Below, in pieces: positions 1 to 6,846 of a stretch of 10,966 nt of DNA (the stretch's first letter is position 1; every line of letters begins with the position of its first letter). The position numbers were made by a program, and so were the translations under genes. The DNA is from Coemansia sp. RSA 922 (Eukaryota > Kickxellomycota > Kickxellomycetes > Kickxellales > Kickxellaceae), in NCBI GenBank assembly GCA_027577415.1, contig JANBQS010000877.1, positions 1 through 10,966 of the forward strand. Direction: 5' to 3'. Under the pieces are notes generated by a model, which was given only the letters and a program-made list of their open reading frames with translations, was not told the origin of the DNA and made no database searches.

Positions 1-583
1 GTGGCCACAGTCTCGGGAGTAATACCGTCGCTGGCTACGGCGCTCTCGCTGCGGCTCCACACTTTGACCAGCTTGTCAGTACCGACTGACAGGAATCGGT
101 CGGTTTCTCCACCGGGGATATTGCACACGCCCTTGACAATGCCGCGGTGAGCCTCGGGTGCGCGCCAGACAGTCTCCTGGCTGCTCAGCGACCACATGCG
201 CAATTCTCCGTCACCGCTGCCTGTCACCACGCTATCGAGGTCCCAGGGATTCTTCGCCATGGCGTAGACACCATCAATGTGTCCACTGAGACTGGCCAGG
301 AACGGCTTGGCAAACATGCGCTCTAGCTTTGCTGCATTGAGTGCACGCTTGTACTCTCGCGCCCGCTCGAGCGGATGCAGCTCTGGATCAATGTTTCGCG
401 GGAGCTTCTGTATGTCGCTTTTCGTTTCGCGAGTGTACTCGGCCGTACTCCGAGAGAGCGCTTTGATCTTCTACACAGTAGAGAAAGAGGTGAGAGAGAG
501 ACCGCTTTGGTTTTAGTAACTTATGCCGCTTTCAGTGCCTCCTCCTATACAGAGCGAGTTGCCATAAAGCGAGCACCTACCAT
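1..583 (-). CDS. SOF1: SOF1/DCAF13 WD40 ribosome-assembly protein, 5' part, two exons, cut by left edge
   Basis: Reading the minus strand, exon 1 is the ATG at 583-581 and exon 2 runs from 470 to the window edge. This gives the first 157 residues, starting MKIKALSRS. The N-terminal block LERMFAKPFLASLSGH (about residues 50-64) and the WD repeats that follow (GSGDGELRMWSL, then GTDKLVKVWS) are characteristic of the Sof1/DCAF13 family. Sof1 is an essential nucleolar component of the U3 snoRNP/SSU processome, acting in 18S rRNA maturation; the metazoan orthologue is also a CUL4-DDB1 substrate receptor. The C-terminal part, including the conserved Sof1-like tail, lies outside the window. The start was chosen because exon 2 has a stop directly upstream (TAG, also the splice acceptor), while joining to the ATG restores the family's usual MK-x-K start. 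The family assignment is firm; the exon structure is inferred from splice signals. Confidence 0.9.
471..580 (-). other. Intron of SOF1 directly after the start codon
   Basis: On the minus strand the donor GTAGGT (580-575) directly follows ATG. The acceptor is TGTGTAG, ending at 471. A branch-site-like TTACTAAAA lies about 43 nt before the acceptor (plus coordinates 511-519), followed by a CT-rich tract. Length is 110 nt. Splicing is phase 0 and joins ATG to AAG ATC AAA. If the intron is retained, translation stops after 12 codons, so splicing would be required for any Sof1 protein. Confidence 0.75.
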
Positions 584-853
584 TGTGTATGGAGAGAGAG
601 AGCCTGAATGTGAATAAATAATAGTATATGTACGCTCTGTCAAAAAAAGACAAACATGGCAAGAAAACTGTCAATAATTTTCCATGTCGTCCTGCCATTG
701 ATCTGCCAGATCTTTTGATCGGAAGAAAAAAAAAAAAAAAAAAAGTTCAATCCACTACAAGATTTTTTTTTTTGCTCTTAACGTTTCGTGTATTTGCTTT
801 ATTTTGCGTCGGCTTTTATTATTATTTACTCACACAACTCTTTGAAATAGAAA
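584..853. promoter_or_regulatory. Shared divergent promoter, SOF1 / NOC2
   Basis: These 270 bp separate two head-to-head ribosome-biogenesis genes and must hold both promoters. Visible structure includes a GA run at 592-602 (CT-rich in the SOF1 sense, probably its leader) and an interrupted palindrome GATCTGCCAGATC at 700-712 (arms GATCTG and CAGATC, one-base spacer). Long A and T runs lie at 726-773, and a TTATTATTATT stretch close to NOC2. I see no convincing TATA box and no yeast-type PAC motif. Confidence 0.75.
726..773. repeat. Poly(dA) 19 / poly(dT) 11 tract pair
   Basis: A run of 19 A (726-744), an 18-bp spacer, then 11 T (763-773). Poly(dA:dT) tracts are stiff and typically keep fungal promoters nucleosome-free. 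This pair sits in the centre of the SOF1/NOC2 promoter. The exact lengths may carry sequencing or slippage error. Confidence 0.8.
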
Positions 854-3013
854 ATGGGCAAGGCGAAAAAGTCCACGAAAAAGTTCAACCAGCGGCACTT
901 GAAGGACGAGCTGGAGCGCCGCAAGGAGCACAAAAAGACCCAGAAGCTTGTCCAGAAGCGCGAAGTCAAGAAGAAGAGAAAAGCCAACGGATCTGCCGAT
1001 GACGGCGAGGAGGTTTTCACTGGCGTCGAGGAGATTGACGACTTGGCAGGCTTTGCCGAGTCTGTGCCCAAGGGCGCACTGGCCAAATTGGATCTGTCCA
1101 AGTTTGTAGAAGCTGATCCCACTGCCGTCGGTGGCGAAGATGTTTCTGACGACGAGGACATTGCTGCGCTGCTGGAAGGTGGTGAAGATGACGACGATGA
1201 TGATATGCCCTCGGATTCGGATCCGGAAGATGAAGGCAGCGACGTCGAGATCGGCGGCGATGATGAGGAGGATGACGACGAGGAGGCTGTGTTCAAGCGT
1301 GAGCTAGAGGCGGTGAGCAAGAAGGATCCAAAGTTCCTAGAGTTTATGAAGAAAAACGACCCGAGCTCCCTCGCGATCCTAGAGGATAACGACGAAGGCA
1401 GCGAGGATGAAGAAGAGGACGATGAAGAGCAGGGCGAGGAGGAGGAGGAGCAAGCTGAGGACGCCGATATGAGCGACGCTGAAGAGTCAGGGTCATCCAA
1501 GGCCACCGTAGTCACAAGCAAGATGCTCGATGACTGGGAGAAGGACATTAACAAGAACCAGTCCATCAAGTCGCTCAAGCGGCTGCTCCTAGCGCTATAC
1601 TCTGCCTCGCACATGGAATCGGAGAACGAGAACGCGCCACAAACGCCATATCGCATCGAAGGCATGCGCATCTTCAACAAGACTGTTACCGCCAGCATTC
1701 GCACTGCGCCAAAGGCCTTCAACCACTACGCGCCCATTGTCAACGACAAGGTCGCCCAAAAGTCCGGCAAAAAGTGGGGCATTGCCCAGGCATTGATAAA
1801 GTCCTACCTGGTCAGCCTGCTGGAGCTGCTCAAGCAGATGAGCGATCCCGCCATGATCCAGTACTTGATCAAGGAGTCTGAGCGCATGATCCCCTACTTT
1901 GTGTGCTTTACTCGCTATACTCGCGAGTTCGTCAAGGAGCTGCTGCGCCTGTTTGGGTCGGCATCGGTCGACGACGGCGTGCGCATTCTCGCCCTGCTCT
2001 CGCTGCGTCGCTTGGTGTCGCTGTCGCCGCCCGAGGTGGCTGATATTGCGCTCAAGGGCATCTACTTGACGTACGTGCGCAACAGCAACGTCAAGACCAT
2101 CGCCAACCTGACGACCATCCAGCTGATGCGCAATTGCGGTGTCGAGCTCTACGGAAACGATGCCAACGCCAGCTACCAGCACGGCTTTGTGTACATTCGC
2201 CAGCTGGCCATCCACCTGCGCAACTCCATGCAGCTGCGCAGCAAGGAGTCGTTCCGCGCAATTTACAACTGGCAGTTCATCAACAGCTTGAACTTCTGGA
2301 CCGAGGTTTTGGCCACATACTGCGGAGACCGCGCCGAGGAGCAGCCCCAGCTCTGCGCGACGCTCGAGTCCCTGGTGTACCCACTGACGCAGATTATTCT
2401 TGGTGTAGCGCGCTTGGTGCCAACAGCAAAGTACTTCCCGCTGCGCATCCACTGCATCAGCCAGCTCCTGCGGCTGTCGTCGGCGACGGGTATCTACATC
2501 CCCATTCTGCCCATGATCATAGAGGTTCTCGAGTCGCCCGAGTTCCTGAGCAGGCGTCCCGTCAACAGCACGCTCAAGCCCCTGTCTTTGGACTCACAGC
2601 TCAAGGCCCCCAAGGAGTACGAGCATACGCGCGTGTACTTGGAGATCGTGCTGGAGAGCGTGTTCGGCCTACTTGCCGATGCCATTGCCGCCCAGTCGGT
2701 GCGCATTGCCTTCCCCGAGTGGGTTGTCCCCGCTGTGCTCCAGCTGCGGCGGTGGAGGAAGCGCGCGGGCAAGTCGTGGTCGAGGTTCTCTAAGCAGTTG
2801 CAGGGGCTTTTGGAAAAGATTGAGCAGTCGTCGCTAATGGTCGTGCAGAAGCGGAACAAGGTCGACTTTGGCCCTGCTAACCTCACTGGCGCAAACCAGT
2901 TTATGAGCGATATCAGCGCCGACGCAACGCCTATCGGCGCCTACGCGAACTCTCTGCGCAAGGTTAAAGCGCAGCAGCGCGCCACAATGGTTGAGGCAGA
3001 GATGGAAAAGTAG
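854..3013 (+). CDS. NOC2: Nucleolar complex protein 2 (Noc2)
   Basis: Single-exon gene of 719 aa, close to yeast Noc2 and human NOC2L in length. Noc2 pairs with Noc1/Mak21 and later Noc3 in pre-60S particles, driving their assembly and intranuclear movement. The N-terminus is strongly basic (residues 1-45, KK/KR-rich), consistent with nucleolar targeting. Two acidic blocks follow, about residues 96-145 and 178-210. From about residue 150 the sequence is the helical-repeat Noc2 domain, with family signatures such as DPKFLEFMKKND (158-169), and in the C-terminal third EHTRVYLEIVLESVFGLLAD and FPEWVVPAVLQLRRW. The start is fixed by an in-frame TAG six bases upstream and a good context (AAAATGG). 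It is divergent from SOF1 and convergent with LSM1. Confidence 0.95.
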   Translation: MGKAKKSTKKFNQRHLKDELERRKEHKKTQKLVQKREVKKKRKANGSADDGEEVFTGVEEIDDLAGFAESVPKGALAKLDLSKFVEADPTAVGGEDVSDDEDIAALLEGGEDDDDDDMPSDSDPEDEGSDVEIGGDDEEDDDEEAVFKRELEAVSKKDPKFLEFMKKNDPSSLAILEDNDEGSEDEEEDDEEQGEEEEEQAEDADMSDAEESGSSKATVVTSKMLDDWEKDINKNQSIKSLKRLLLALYSASHMESENENAPQTPYRIEGMRIFNKTVTASIRTAPKAFNHYAPIVNDKVAQKSGKKWGIAQALIKSYLVSLLELLKQMSDPAMIQYLIKESERMIPYFVCFTRYTREFVKELLRLFGSASVDDGVRILALLSLRRLVSLSPPEVADIALKGIYLTYVRNSNVKTIANLTTIQLMRNCGVELYGNDANASYQHGFVYIRQLAIHLRNSMQLRSKESFRAIYNWQFINSLNFWTEVLATYCGDRAEEQPQLCATLESLVYPLTQIILGVARLVPTAKYFPLRIHCISQLLRLSSATGIYIPILPMIIEVLESPEFLSRRPVNSTLKPLSLDSQLKAPKEYEHTRVYLEIVLESVFGLLADAIAAQSVRIAFPEWVVPAVLQLRRWRKRAGKSWSRFSKQLQGLLEKIEQSSLMVVQKRNKVDFGPANLTGANQFMSDISADATPIGAYANSLRKVKAQQRATMVEAEMEK

Positions 3014-3064
3014 AATATTCTCGAGTTATTATATGAAATACGGTTCTTTTTTTTTCGACATATC
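3014..3064. terminator. 51-bp convergent 3' ends of NOC2 and LSM1
   Basis: The stop codons of the two tail-to-tail genes lie only 51 bp apart. The gap is AT-rich (TTATTATATGAAATA) with a T run near 3048-3056, and has no canonical AATAAA on either strand. Both 3'UTRs must therefore extend into the opposing coding region or be extremely short. Confidence 0.5.
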
Positions 3065-3475
3065 TTAGTACAAATCATTGTCGGCAAAATCTACACTGAA
3101 TCCTTGCTTGTATAGCAAGTGGTGACGGAGCTTGTCCTTGCGAGCCTTCTCCTCTGCCTCTTCTCTCTGTAGTTGTAGAATGTCCTCGATGGGCAGTTGG
3201 CGCAATGGCAGGGTGTCTTCAACGTCGCAGTCGATTTCTCCTAGTAGCACTACGTTTTCGCCGCGGATAATAAACACGCCTCGTTCAATGTCTCCGTACG
3301 CATCGCCGACATATATGCGCTCAAGGCTGTCTTGTAATACGAGGTTGGCGAACTGGTCGTACGAGCGCAGAATGCCGATGATCTTGCGTCCATCGCGCAG
3401 GACCACCAACAACTTTTTGTCTAGCGAGTCGACCAGGCTTTCTGCTGTGGTAAAGAACTGCGGCGCAAACGACAT
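3065..3475 (-). CDS. LSM1: U6 snRNA-associated Sm-like protein LSm1
   Basis: Single-exon, 136 aa; human LSm1 is 133. The Sm1 motif spans about residues 14-54 (DKKLLVVLRDGRKIIGILRS, then DQFANLVL) and Sm2 about 63-82 (GVFIIRGENVVLLGEID). The RGEN motif and the DQFAN loop form the RNA-binding pocket. The long C-terminal helix region (about 95-123, acidic then basic) is specific to LSm1 rather than LSm8 and modulates RNA binding in the ring. LSm1 defines the cytoplasmic LSm1-7 ring, which with Pat1 binds oligoadenylated mRNA 3' ends and promotes decapping in P-bodies. The ATG is at 3475-3473; its context is ordinary. Confidence 0.95.
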   Translation of the reverse strand: MSFAPQFFTTAESLVDSLDKKLLVVLRDGRKIIGILRSYDQFANLVLQDSLERIYVGDAYGDIERGVFIIRGENVVLLGEIDCDVEDTLPLRQLPIEDILQLQREEAEEKARKDKLRHHLLYKQGFSVDFADNDLY

Positions 3476-3534
3476 GGATGTAGGACTGGCTATTAGTGAA
3501 GAATGAGAACAGGGGTAGAGTTGTGCACAAGCTC

Positions 3535-3549
3535 TAAATTATTAATTTA
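3535..3549. repeat. Perfect AT-rich inverted repeat upstream of LSM1
   Basis: TAAATTA-T-TAATTTA: 7-bp arms with a one-base spacer, about 60 bp upstream of the LSM1 start. It could act as a TATA-like element or a homeodomain/MADS-type binding site. The role is unknown. Confidence 0.7.
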
Positions 3550-3687
3550 AAGCCAGGAAAACAACTGAGATTGGCGCGTACCAACGTGCCCGGTGCAAAT
3601 ATGGGCAGGCATAATAAGCCTTTGTCTTAAAGTGATGTTGGCTGGCATCATCCCTCCCCCTCCAAAGCTTTTCAAGTGCGCTCGATG

Positions 3688-3705
3688 AAAGAACTACAGT
3701 TCTTT
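3688..3705. repeat. 8-bp-arm dyad AAAGAACT-AC-AGTTCTTT
   Basis: A perfect inverted repeat with 8-bp arms and a 2-bp centre in the LSM1/F-box-like intergenic region, about 212 bp upstream of the LSM1 ATG and 240 bp upstream of the other. The symmetry suggests a site for a dimeric regulator. The GAA..TTC spacing does not fit a heat-shock element. Confidence 0.7.
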
Positions 3706-3856
3706 GCGCACACCTCATCGTGACAACTCTTTAACGACATTGTCCTTTGAAGACGTTCTTTTTAAAATTGATAAGCGGGGGTTCTTTTTTTTAAAACAAA
3801 AAATCGCAAGAGCAAGAGCGTTAGCAATAGCTGGGGTGTCCTCTACTCCTCTTGCC

Positions 3857-3871
3857 ATTATTATTATTATT
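3857..3871. repeat. (ATT)5 microsatellite
   Basis: Five ATT units inside AT-rich sequence, about 75 bp before the F-box/LRR-like ATG, probably in its promoter or leader. Confidence 0.8.
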
Positions 3872-3945
3872 TGTATTATAATTATTGTGTATCAATACCC
3901 TTCGACCTTTACTTTAGCCTTAAAGTTTATACCCTAATCGTTACC

Positions 3946-5619
3946 ATGCCCAGGTTAGACAACCTACCCGACCATTTAAAAAGGGATATCGCACATCGAA
4001 GAAAGCTTACCTCCAATAAGCTCTTTTGTGAACCAGAGGATTGGGAAGTTAGAATCGCTGTTGTGGCAAAGTGCTCTGCCATTTCCACACAGTGGAGGGC
4101 AAGCTGCTTGCCATTATTGTGCACGCGTGTCATGTTCAATACGGGACGTCATAGTTCTGCAGCTGAACGGGCCAACAAAATCATGAATACGCTTGAATTT
4201 GTAGTCGACAACAACGCTCAGATACATACAAAATACGTTACTATACACGCCAACTATGCCGACATTGTCAATGGATCGGCATTACATATAATGAATTCGC
4301 CAGTATTGCGCGATAAGATGTTTCCCAATGTTCACAGCATTATGTTGCTTCTGTCGATTGAAGACATTGTCACTTTTCCGCATGAAACAGAGTGCAATAT
4401 CAATATTATGAATTATGCGATCAGACTAAATCAGCTGTTTCCAAAGGCAAGTTCTTGTCACTTGGAAGGCGACAGGTTCTATACTAATGCCAGACAAGCG
4501 AGTGTGGCTGGATTCGAACTCTTGGTAGCATCACTGTTGGTAAACAGAAAAGAGATTATTTACCGAGCACTAGGTGGCTTTGTGTTGGATAACTTTCTCG
4601 CAATGTCTAAATTAACAAAGATTTCTCTTCGAGAAACCAATGACTCTGATCTGTTTGCGCAGCTGATAAGTTTGAACTCAAGCATGCTAGTTGAACTTGA
4701 CTTTGAATTTTACAACCAGTCGTTTTTGAGAGATATTGTTCGAACTGATGATGGAGCGACCATATATTATCCCAGTCTCAAAAGATTGCAGCTGTTTTAT
4801 CGTGGCAGCAGAGTAGAGGAGCCAGAGCTACAATTGGACGGAGCACCATTCCCAGCACTTGTCGTCTTAAAGTTATTCGAAGTGGCGGGCATATCCAGTG
4901 ACATGTTATTCAAAAGTAATCATCTGACACTGGAGTATATAGACATTGTGGCGATAGTCAATGAATATCAGTTTTTATCAAGTGCTGGAGGCGATGTGCA
5001 AATTAAATTCCCAAAGCTAAAGCATTTAAACTTGTGTTTATTCTATAATGGCAATCCCTCTCAGCTAGATGCTGAGCACAGGCTTTTAGAGTTTGCGATC
5101 AATAGCGGACCGAACGTGCAACGGATGAAATTGGACTTGGCGCATTGCTTTGACAAAGACAACTTGGTCAACAAGCTTTGTAGCTCAAGTGCTGCTAGGC
5201 ATCTGGTATTTCTTGAAATCATCCACCTCGAATTTTCGATACTGGATGTCATATCCATTCTAAGGTGTACGCCAAACTTGACATACTTGGCATTGCAGCC
5301 ACCAGAGGAGAAATCAGCCCAGGCTAGAGAAACTCTTGAATACGTCGTCGATGGCAAAAGACTGGCCCACTTTCACCGGACGTATAAAATGGACAAGTCC
5401 AGGCTAACTGTGGTCGCCTTTGAGAATTGCTCGGATCCAACAATATCTGCTCATTTTGGACAGATGCTAGGTATCCTATGCCCAAAAATGTCAACGATTA
5501 GATGGAGAGGACATATGCCGTTTTTTGAGCCTACACATCGTCTTGTATGTTGCTTATCAGCCTACAGCGGGTTTAAAGAAAGACTGCAGGGAATTGGGTG
5601 GACTGAGGTCCATAAGTAG
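3946..5619 (+). CDS. F-box/LRR-like protein of a diverged fungal family
   Basis: Single-exon, 557 aa from the first ATG in the frame (context TTACCATGC). The N-terminus looks like a degenerate F-box: LDNLPDHLKRDI at residues 4-15, then IAVVAKCSAISTQWRASCLP (about 38-57), matching the LP..ll...l......vs..W....p spacing. The rest has irregular leucine-rich units, such as YPSLKRLQLF (about 275), FPALVVLKLFE (about 302), FPKLKHLNLCLF (about 355) and TPNLTYLALQ (about 442). In SCF ubiquitin ligases an F-box binds Skp1 and the repeats select the target. That role here is inferred from architecture only. No membrane segment or signal peptide is evident. The gene is clearly more AT-rich and less codon-biased than its neighbours. 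I do not recognise a specific orthologue; similar proteins form large lineage-specific sets in Kickxellomycotina. Confidence 0.8.
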   Translation: MPRLDNLPDHLKRDIAHRRKLTSNKLFCEPEDWEVRIAVVAKCSAISTQWRASCLPLLCTRVMFNTGRHSSAAERANKIMNTLEFVVDNNAQIHTKYVTIHANYADIVNGSALHIMNSPVLRDKMFPNVHSIMLLLSIEDIVTFPHETECNINIMNYAIRLNQLFPKASSCHLEGDRFYTNARQASVAGFELLVASLLVNRKEIIYRALGGFVLDNFLAMSKLTKISLRETNDSDLFAQLISLNSSMLVELDFEFYNQSFLRDIVRTDDGATIYYPSLKRLQLFYRGSRVEEPELQLDGAPFPALVVLKLFEVAGISSDMLFKSNHLTLEYIDIVAIVNEYQFLSSAGGDVQIKFPKLKHLNLCLFYNGNPSQLDAEHRLLEFAINSGPNVQRMKLDLAHCFDKDNLVNKLCSSSAARHLVFLEIIHLEFSILDVISILRCTPNLTYLALQPPEEKSAQARETLEYVVDGKRLAHFHRTYKMDKSRLTVVAFENCSDPTISAHFGQMLGILCPKMSTIRWRGHMPFFEPTHRLVCCLSAYSGFKERLQGIGWTEVHK

Positions 5620-5740
5620 CTCGGATAAGAGGCGTGACAGTCACCAAATTTGTGTGCTTGCGCAAAATGGCTCGTGCCACTAATAAACTGATATTAATAT
5701 ACCATCTATTCATACTTTTCTTAACGGTAACATACTTTAC
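5620..5740 (+). terminator. 3' end of the F-box/LRR-like gene, with AATAAA, and promoter of the next gene
   Basis: A canonical AATAAA hexamer at 5682-5687 lies 63 bp after the stop codon, in AT-rich sequence, and is the likely polyadenylation signal. The following 50 bp are AT/T-rich and must contain the start region of the next gene, whose ATG is at 5741. Confidence 0.55.
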
Positions 5741-6313
5741 ATGGAGGGCGGGCCTTCGATCCGCGATTACATTGACGCGCGTAAAAAGTCTGGCATGTCG
5801 TGGGAGGAGTTTCGCGCTTTAAAGGACAAGAACGAAGGAAACGAGTTTTCTGACAGCGCTATGCTGTCGTGGCGAAAGCAGCTGGATGCAGAGCGCGAGG
5901 CCAAGCTGAATAGGGGACAACCTACGCCAGCATCGGGAGACGACAGAAAGAATAAGCGGGCGCGCGAGAAGCGCAGTTCGCGAAAGCGTGAAGCGAGCGG
6001 AAGCGATGGCGAGGCTGGCAGCAGTAGCCACCACCGTCGCGAGCGTCATCGCAGCAGCAAGCACCACCACAGCAAGCATCGTCGGGACGATAGTCGAGGT
6101 AGAGACCGGAGCAGAAGCCCGGGGCAGCATAAGCATAGACATGGGCGTAGCCACCGGCGAAGGAGCACCTCGCCAGCGGATCAGGATCGCGAAGACAAGG
6201 ACCCCAAAAAGTCGCGTAGTGACACTGTGACTGCTAACGCTGGCCCTGCTTCCCGTAGAAGCGCCTCGCCTGAAAGGGCGCCCAAGAAAGACCGGCGATC
6301 TGGCCGAGAGTAG
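5741..6313 (+). CDS. FAM133-like arginine/serine-rich protein
   Basis: 190 aa, single exon. Residues 5-56 resemble the conserved N-terminal block of the FAM133 family: PSIRDYIDARKKSGMSWEEF, then a spacer, then MLSWRKQLDAEREAKL. The FAM133 pattern is P-[ST]-I-x-D-Y, then WEE, then W-[KR]-[KR]-x-L with a basic end. The remainder (about 66-190) is low complexity, rich in Arg, Lys, Ser and His, with phosphorylatable RS/SP sites (RSRSPG, RRRSTSP, RRSASPE) and a His-rich tract around 95-112. Such tails are typical of nuclear speckle and splicing-associated proteins, so a nuclear RNA-processing role is likely but inferred. The coding frame is supported by the conserved N-terminus and an ATG directly after AT-rich leader sequence. 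The alternative is an unrelated RS-tail protein. Confidence 0.65.
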   Translation: MEGGPSIRDYIDARKKSGMSWEEFRALKDKNEGNEFSDSAMLSWRKQLDAEREAKLNRGQPTPASGDDRKNKRAREKRSSRKREASGSDGEAGSSSHHRRERHRSSKHHHSKHRRDDSRGRDRSRSPGQHKHRHGRSHRRRSTSPADQDREDKDPKKSRSDTVTANAGPASRRSASPERAPKKDRRSGRE

Positions 6314-6568
6314 GTTTGTTTTGTTCAATTGATTTGCAAATCTAGCTTCTCGGATATAAGGAGCCAGTAGGGGCCAGCCAGCAACGCAATTTGGCCACAT
6401 CTGGCATAAACGTGCAACCACATCCCACTTTCAAAAGTGTTCACTCTCAAATAGGCAAGTCCTCCGAGTAAGCAACTCCATGATTATGATCAAGTCAATT
6501 GAGCCAGGCGCGCTTTATGTTTGGTACACATGACCGCATGGGCCAAGTGCTCCGTGCGAACAGAAGTA
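6314..6568. other. Intergenic: 3' flank of the FAM133-like gene
   Basis: No gene supported. It begins with T/G-rich sequence after the stop and contains the palindrome at 6331-6342. No AATAAA is visible close to the stop. The rest is unremarkable sequence leading into the GATA-site cluster. Confidence 0.5.
6331..6342. repeat. 12-bp perfect palindrome GATTTGCAAATC
   Basis: Self-complementary over 12 bases, 18 bp after the stop of the FAM133-like gene. The core ATTTGCAAAT resembles an octamer or bZIP-type half-site pair. It lies more than 800 bp from the acetyl-CoA synthetase TATA box, so its target, if any, is unclear. Confidence 0.6.
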
Positions 6569-6846
6569 CTTATCTCCCTCCGCTCAGTTGCTATCAATGG
6601 TTAGAGATAAGCCTGGGCAAAGATAGCGAGTGGAGCGGCGATTATGTCGGCTGCTCCGCATGTAGCGTATCCACTTTATCTGCACCTGACTGATTTGCGG
6701 GCAGTCGTTATGCGCGCTTATCTCTAGGTTTAGCCCACATCTGCGCTCTCTTCTCTTTGGACGATAAAGATAACAGAGCTTCAAACTATGTTGGCGTGTG
6801 CTCCCTCTATCCGCCTTCTCGTGACCTAATCGGGGAGTACAGATAG
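6569..6846. promoter_or_regulatory. Cluster of GATA-factor binding sites upstream of acetyl-CoA synthetase
   Basis: Seven WGATAR hexamers lie in 278 bp. They are AGATAAG read on the minus strand at 6569-6575 and 6717-6723, AGATAA on minus at 6676-6681, AGATAAG on plus at 6605-6611, AGATAG on plus at 6621-6626 and 6841-6846, and AGATAA on plus at 6768-6773. CGATAA at 6762-6767 abuts the last of these as a tandem pair. With equal base frequencies about 0.5 such sites would be expected here. Fungal GATA zinc-finger factors control nitrogen use, iron uptake and light responses. The likely target is the synthetase downstream. Confidence 0.65.

Larger units (their letters stand above)
3476..3945. 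promoter_or_regulatory. Divergent intergenic region between LSM1 and the F-box/LRR-like gene
   Basis: 470 bp without a convincing gene. It carries the AT-rich dyad at 3535-3549, about 60 bp upstream of the LSM1 ATG. It also holds a C-rich stretch (CCCTCCCCCTCC) near 3652-3663, a second long dyad at 3688-3705, and AT-rich sequence with an (ATT)5 run shortly before the downstream ATG. A longer open frame reaches up to 3871, but it has no ATG before 3946, so I treat this stretch as promoter and leader. Confidence 0.6.

Noticed and set aside
826..1722. Long minus-strand ORF rich in serine, opposite NOC2
   Set aside because: The poly-Ser stretches are the antisense reading of the GAC/GAT/GAG acidic codons of NOC2; it has no domain of its own.
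1595..2452. 285-codon minus-strand ORF opposite NOC2
   Set aside because: It overlaps a well-supported Noc2 domain and has no recognisable domain; open only because of codon composition.
3688..3705. Heat-shock element reading of the dyad
   Set aside because: The GAA and TTC units are separated by six bases instead of two, so it does not fit the nGAAnnTTCn pattern.
3704..3937. 77-codon plus-strand ORF before the F-box/LRR-like gene
   Set aside because: Composition follows AT-rich promoter repeats, including a poly-Ile run from ATT; no supporting signal.
3871..3945. N-terminal extension of the F-box/LRR-like protein by 25 codons
   Set aside because: The extension would need a TTG start; the first ATG is at 3946, with good context and directly before the conserved LPDHL motif.
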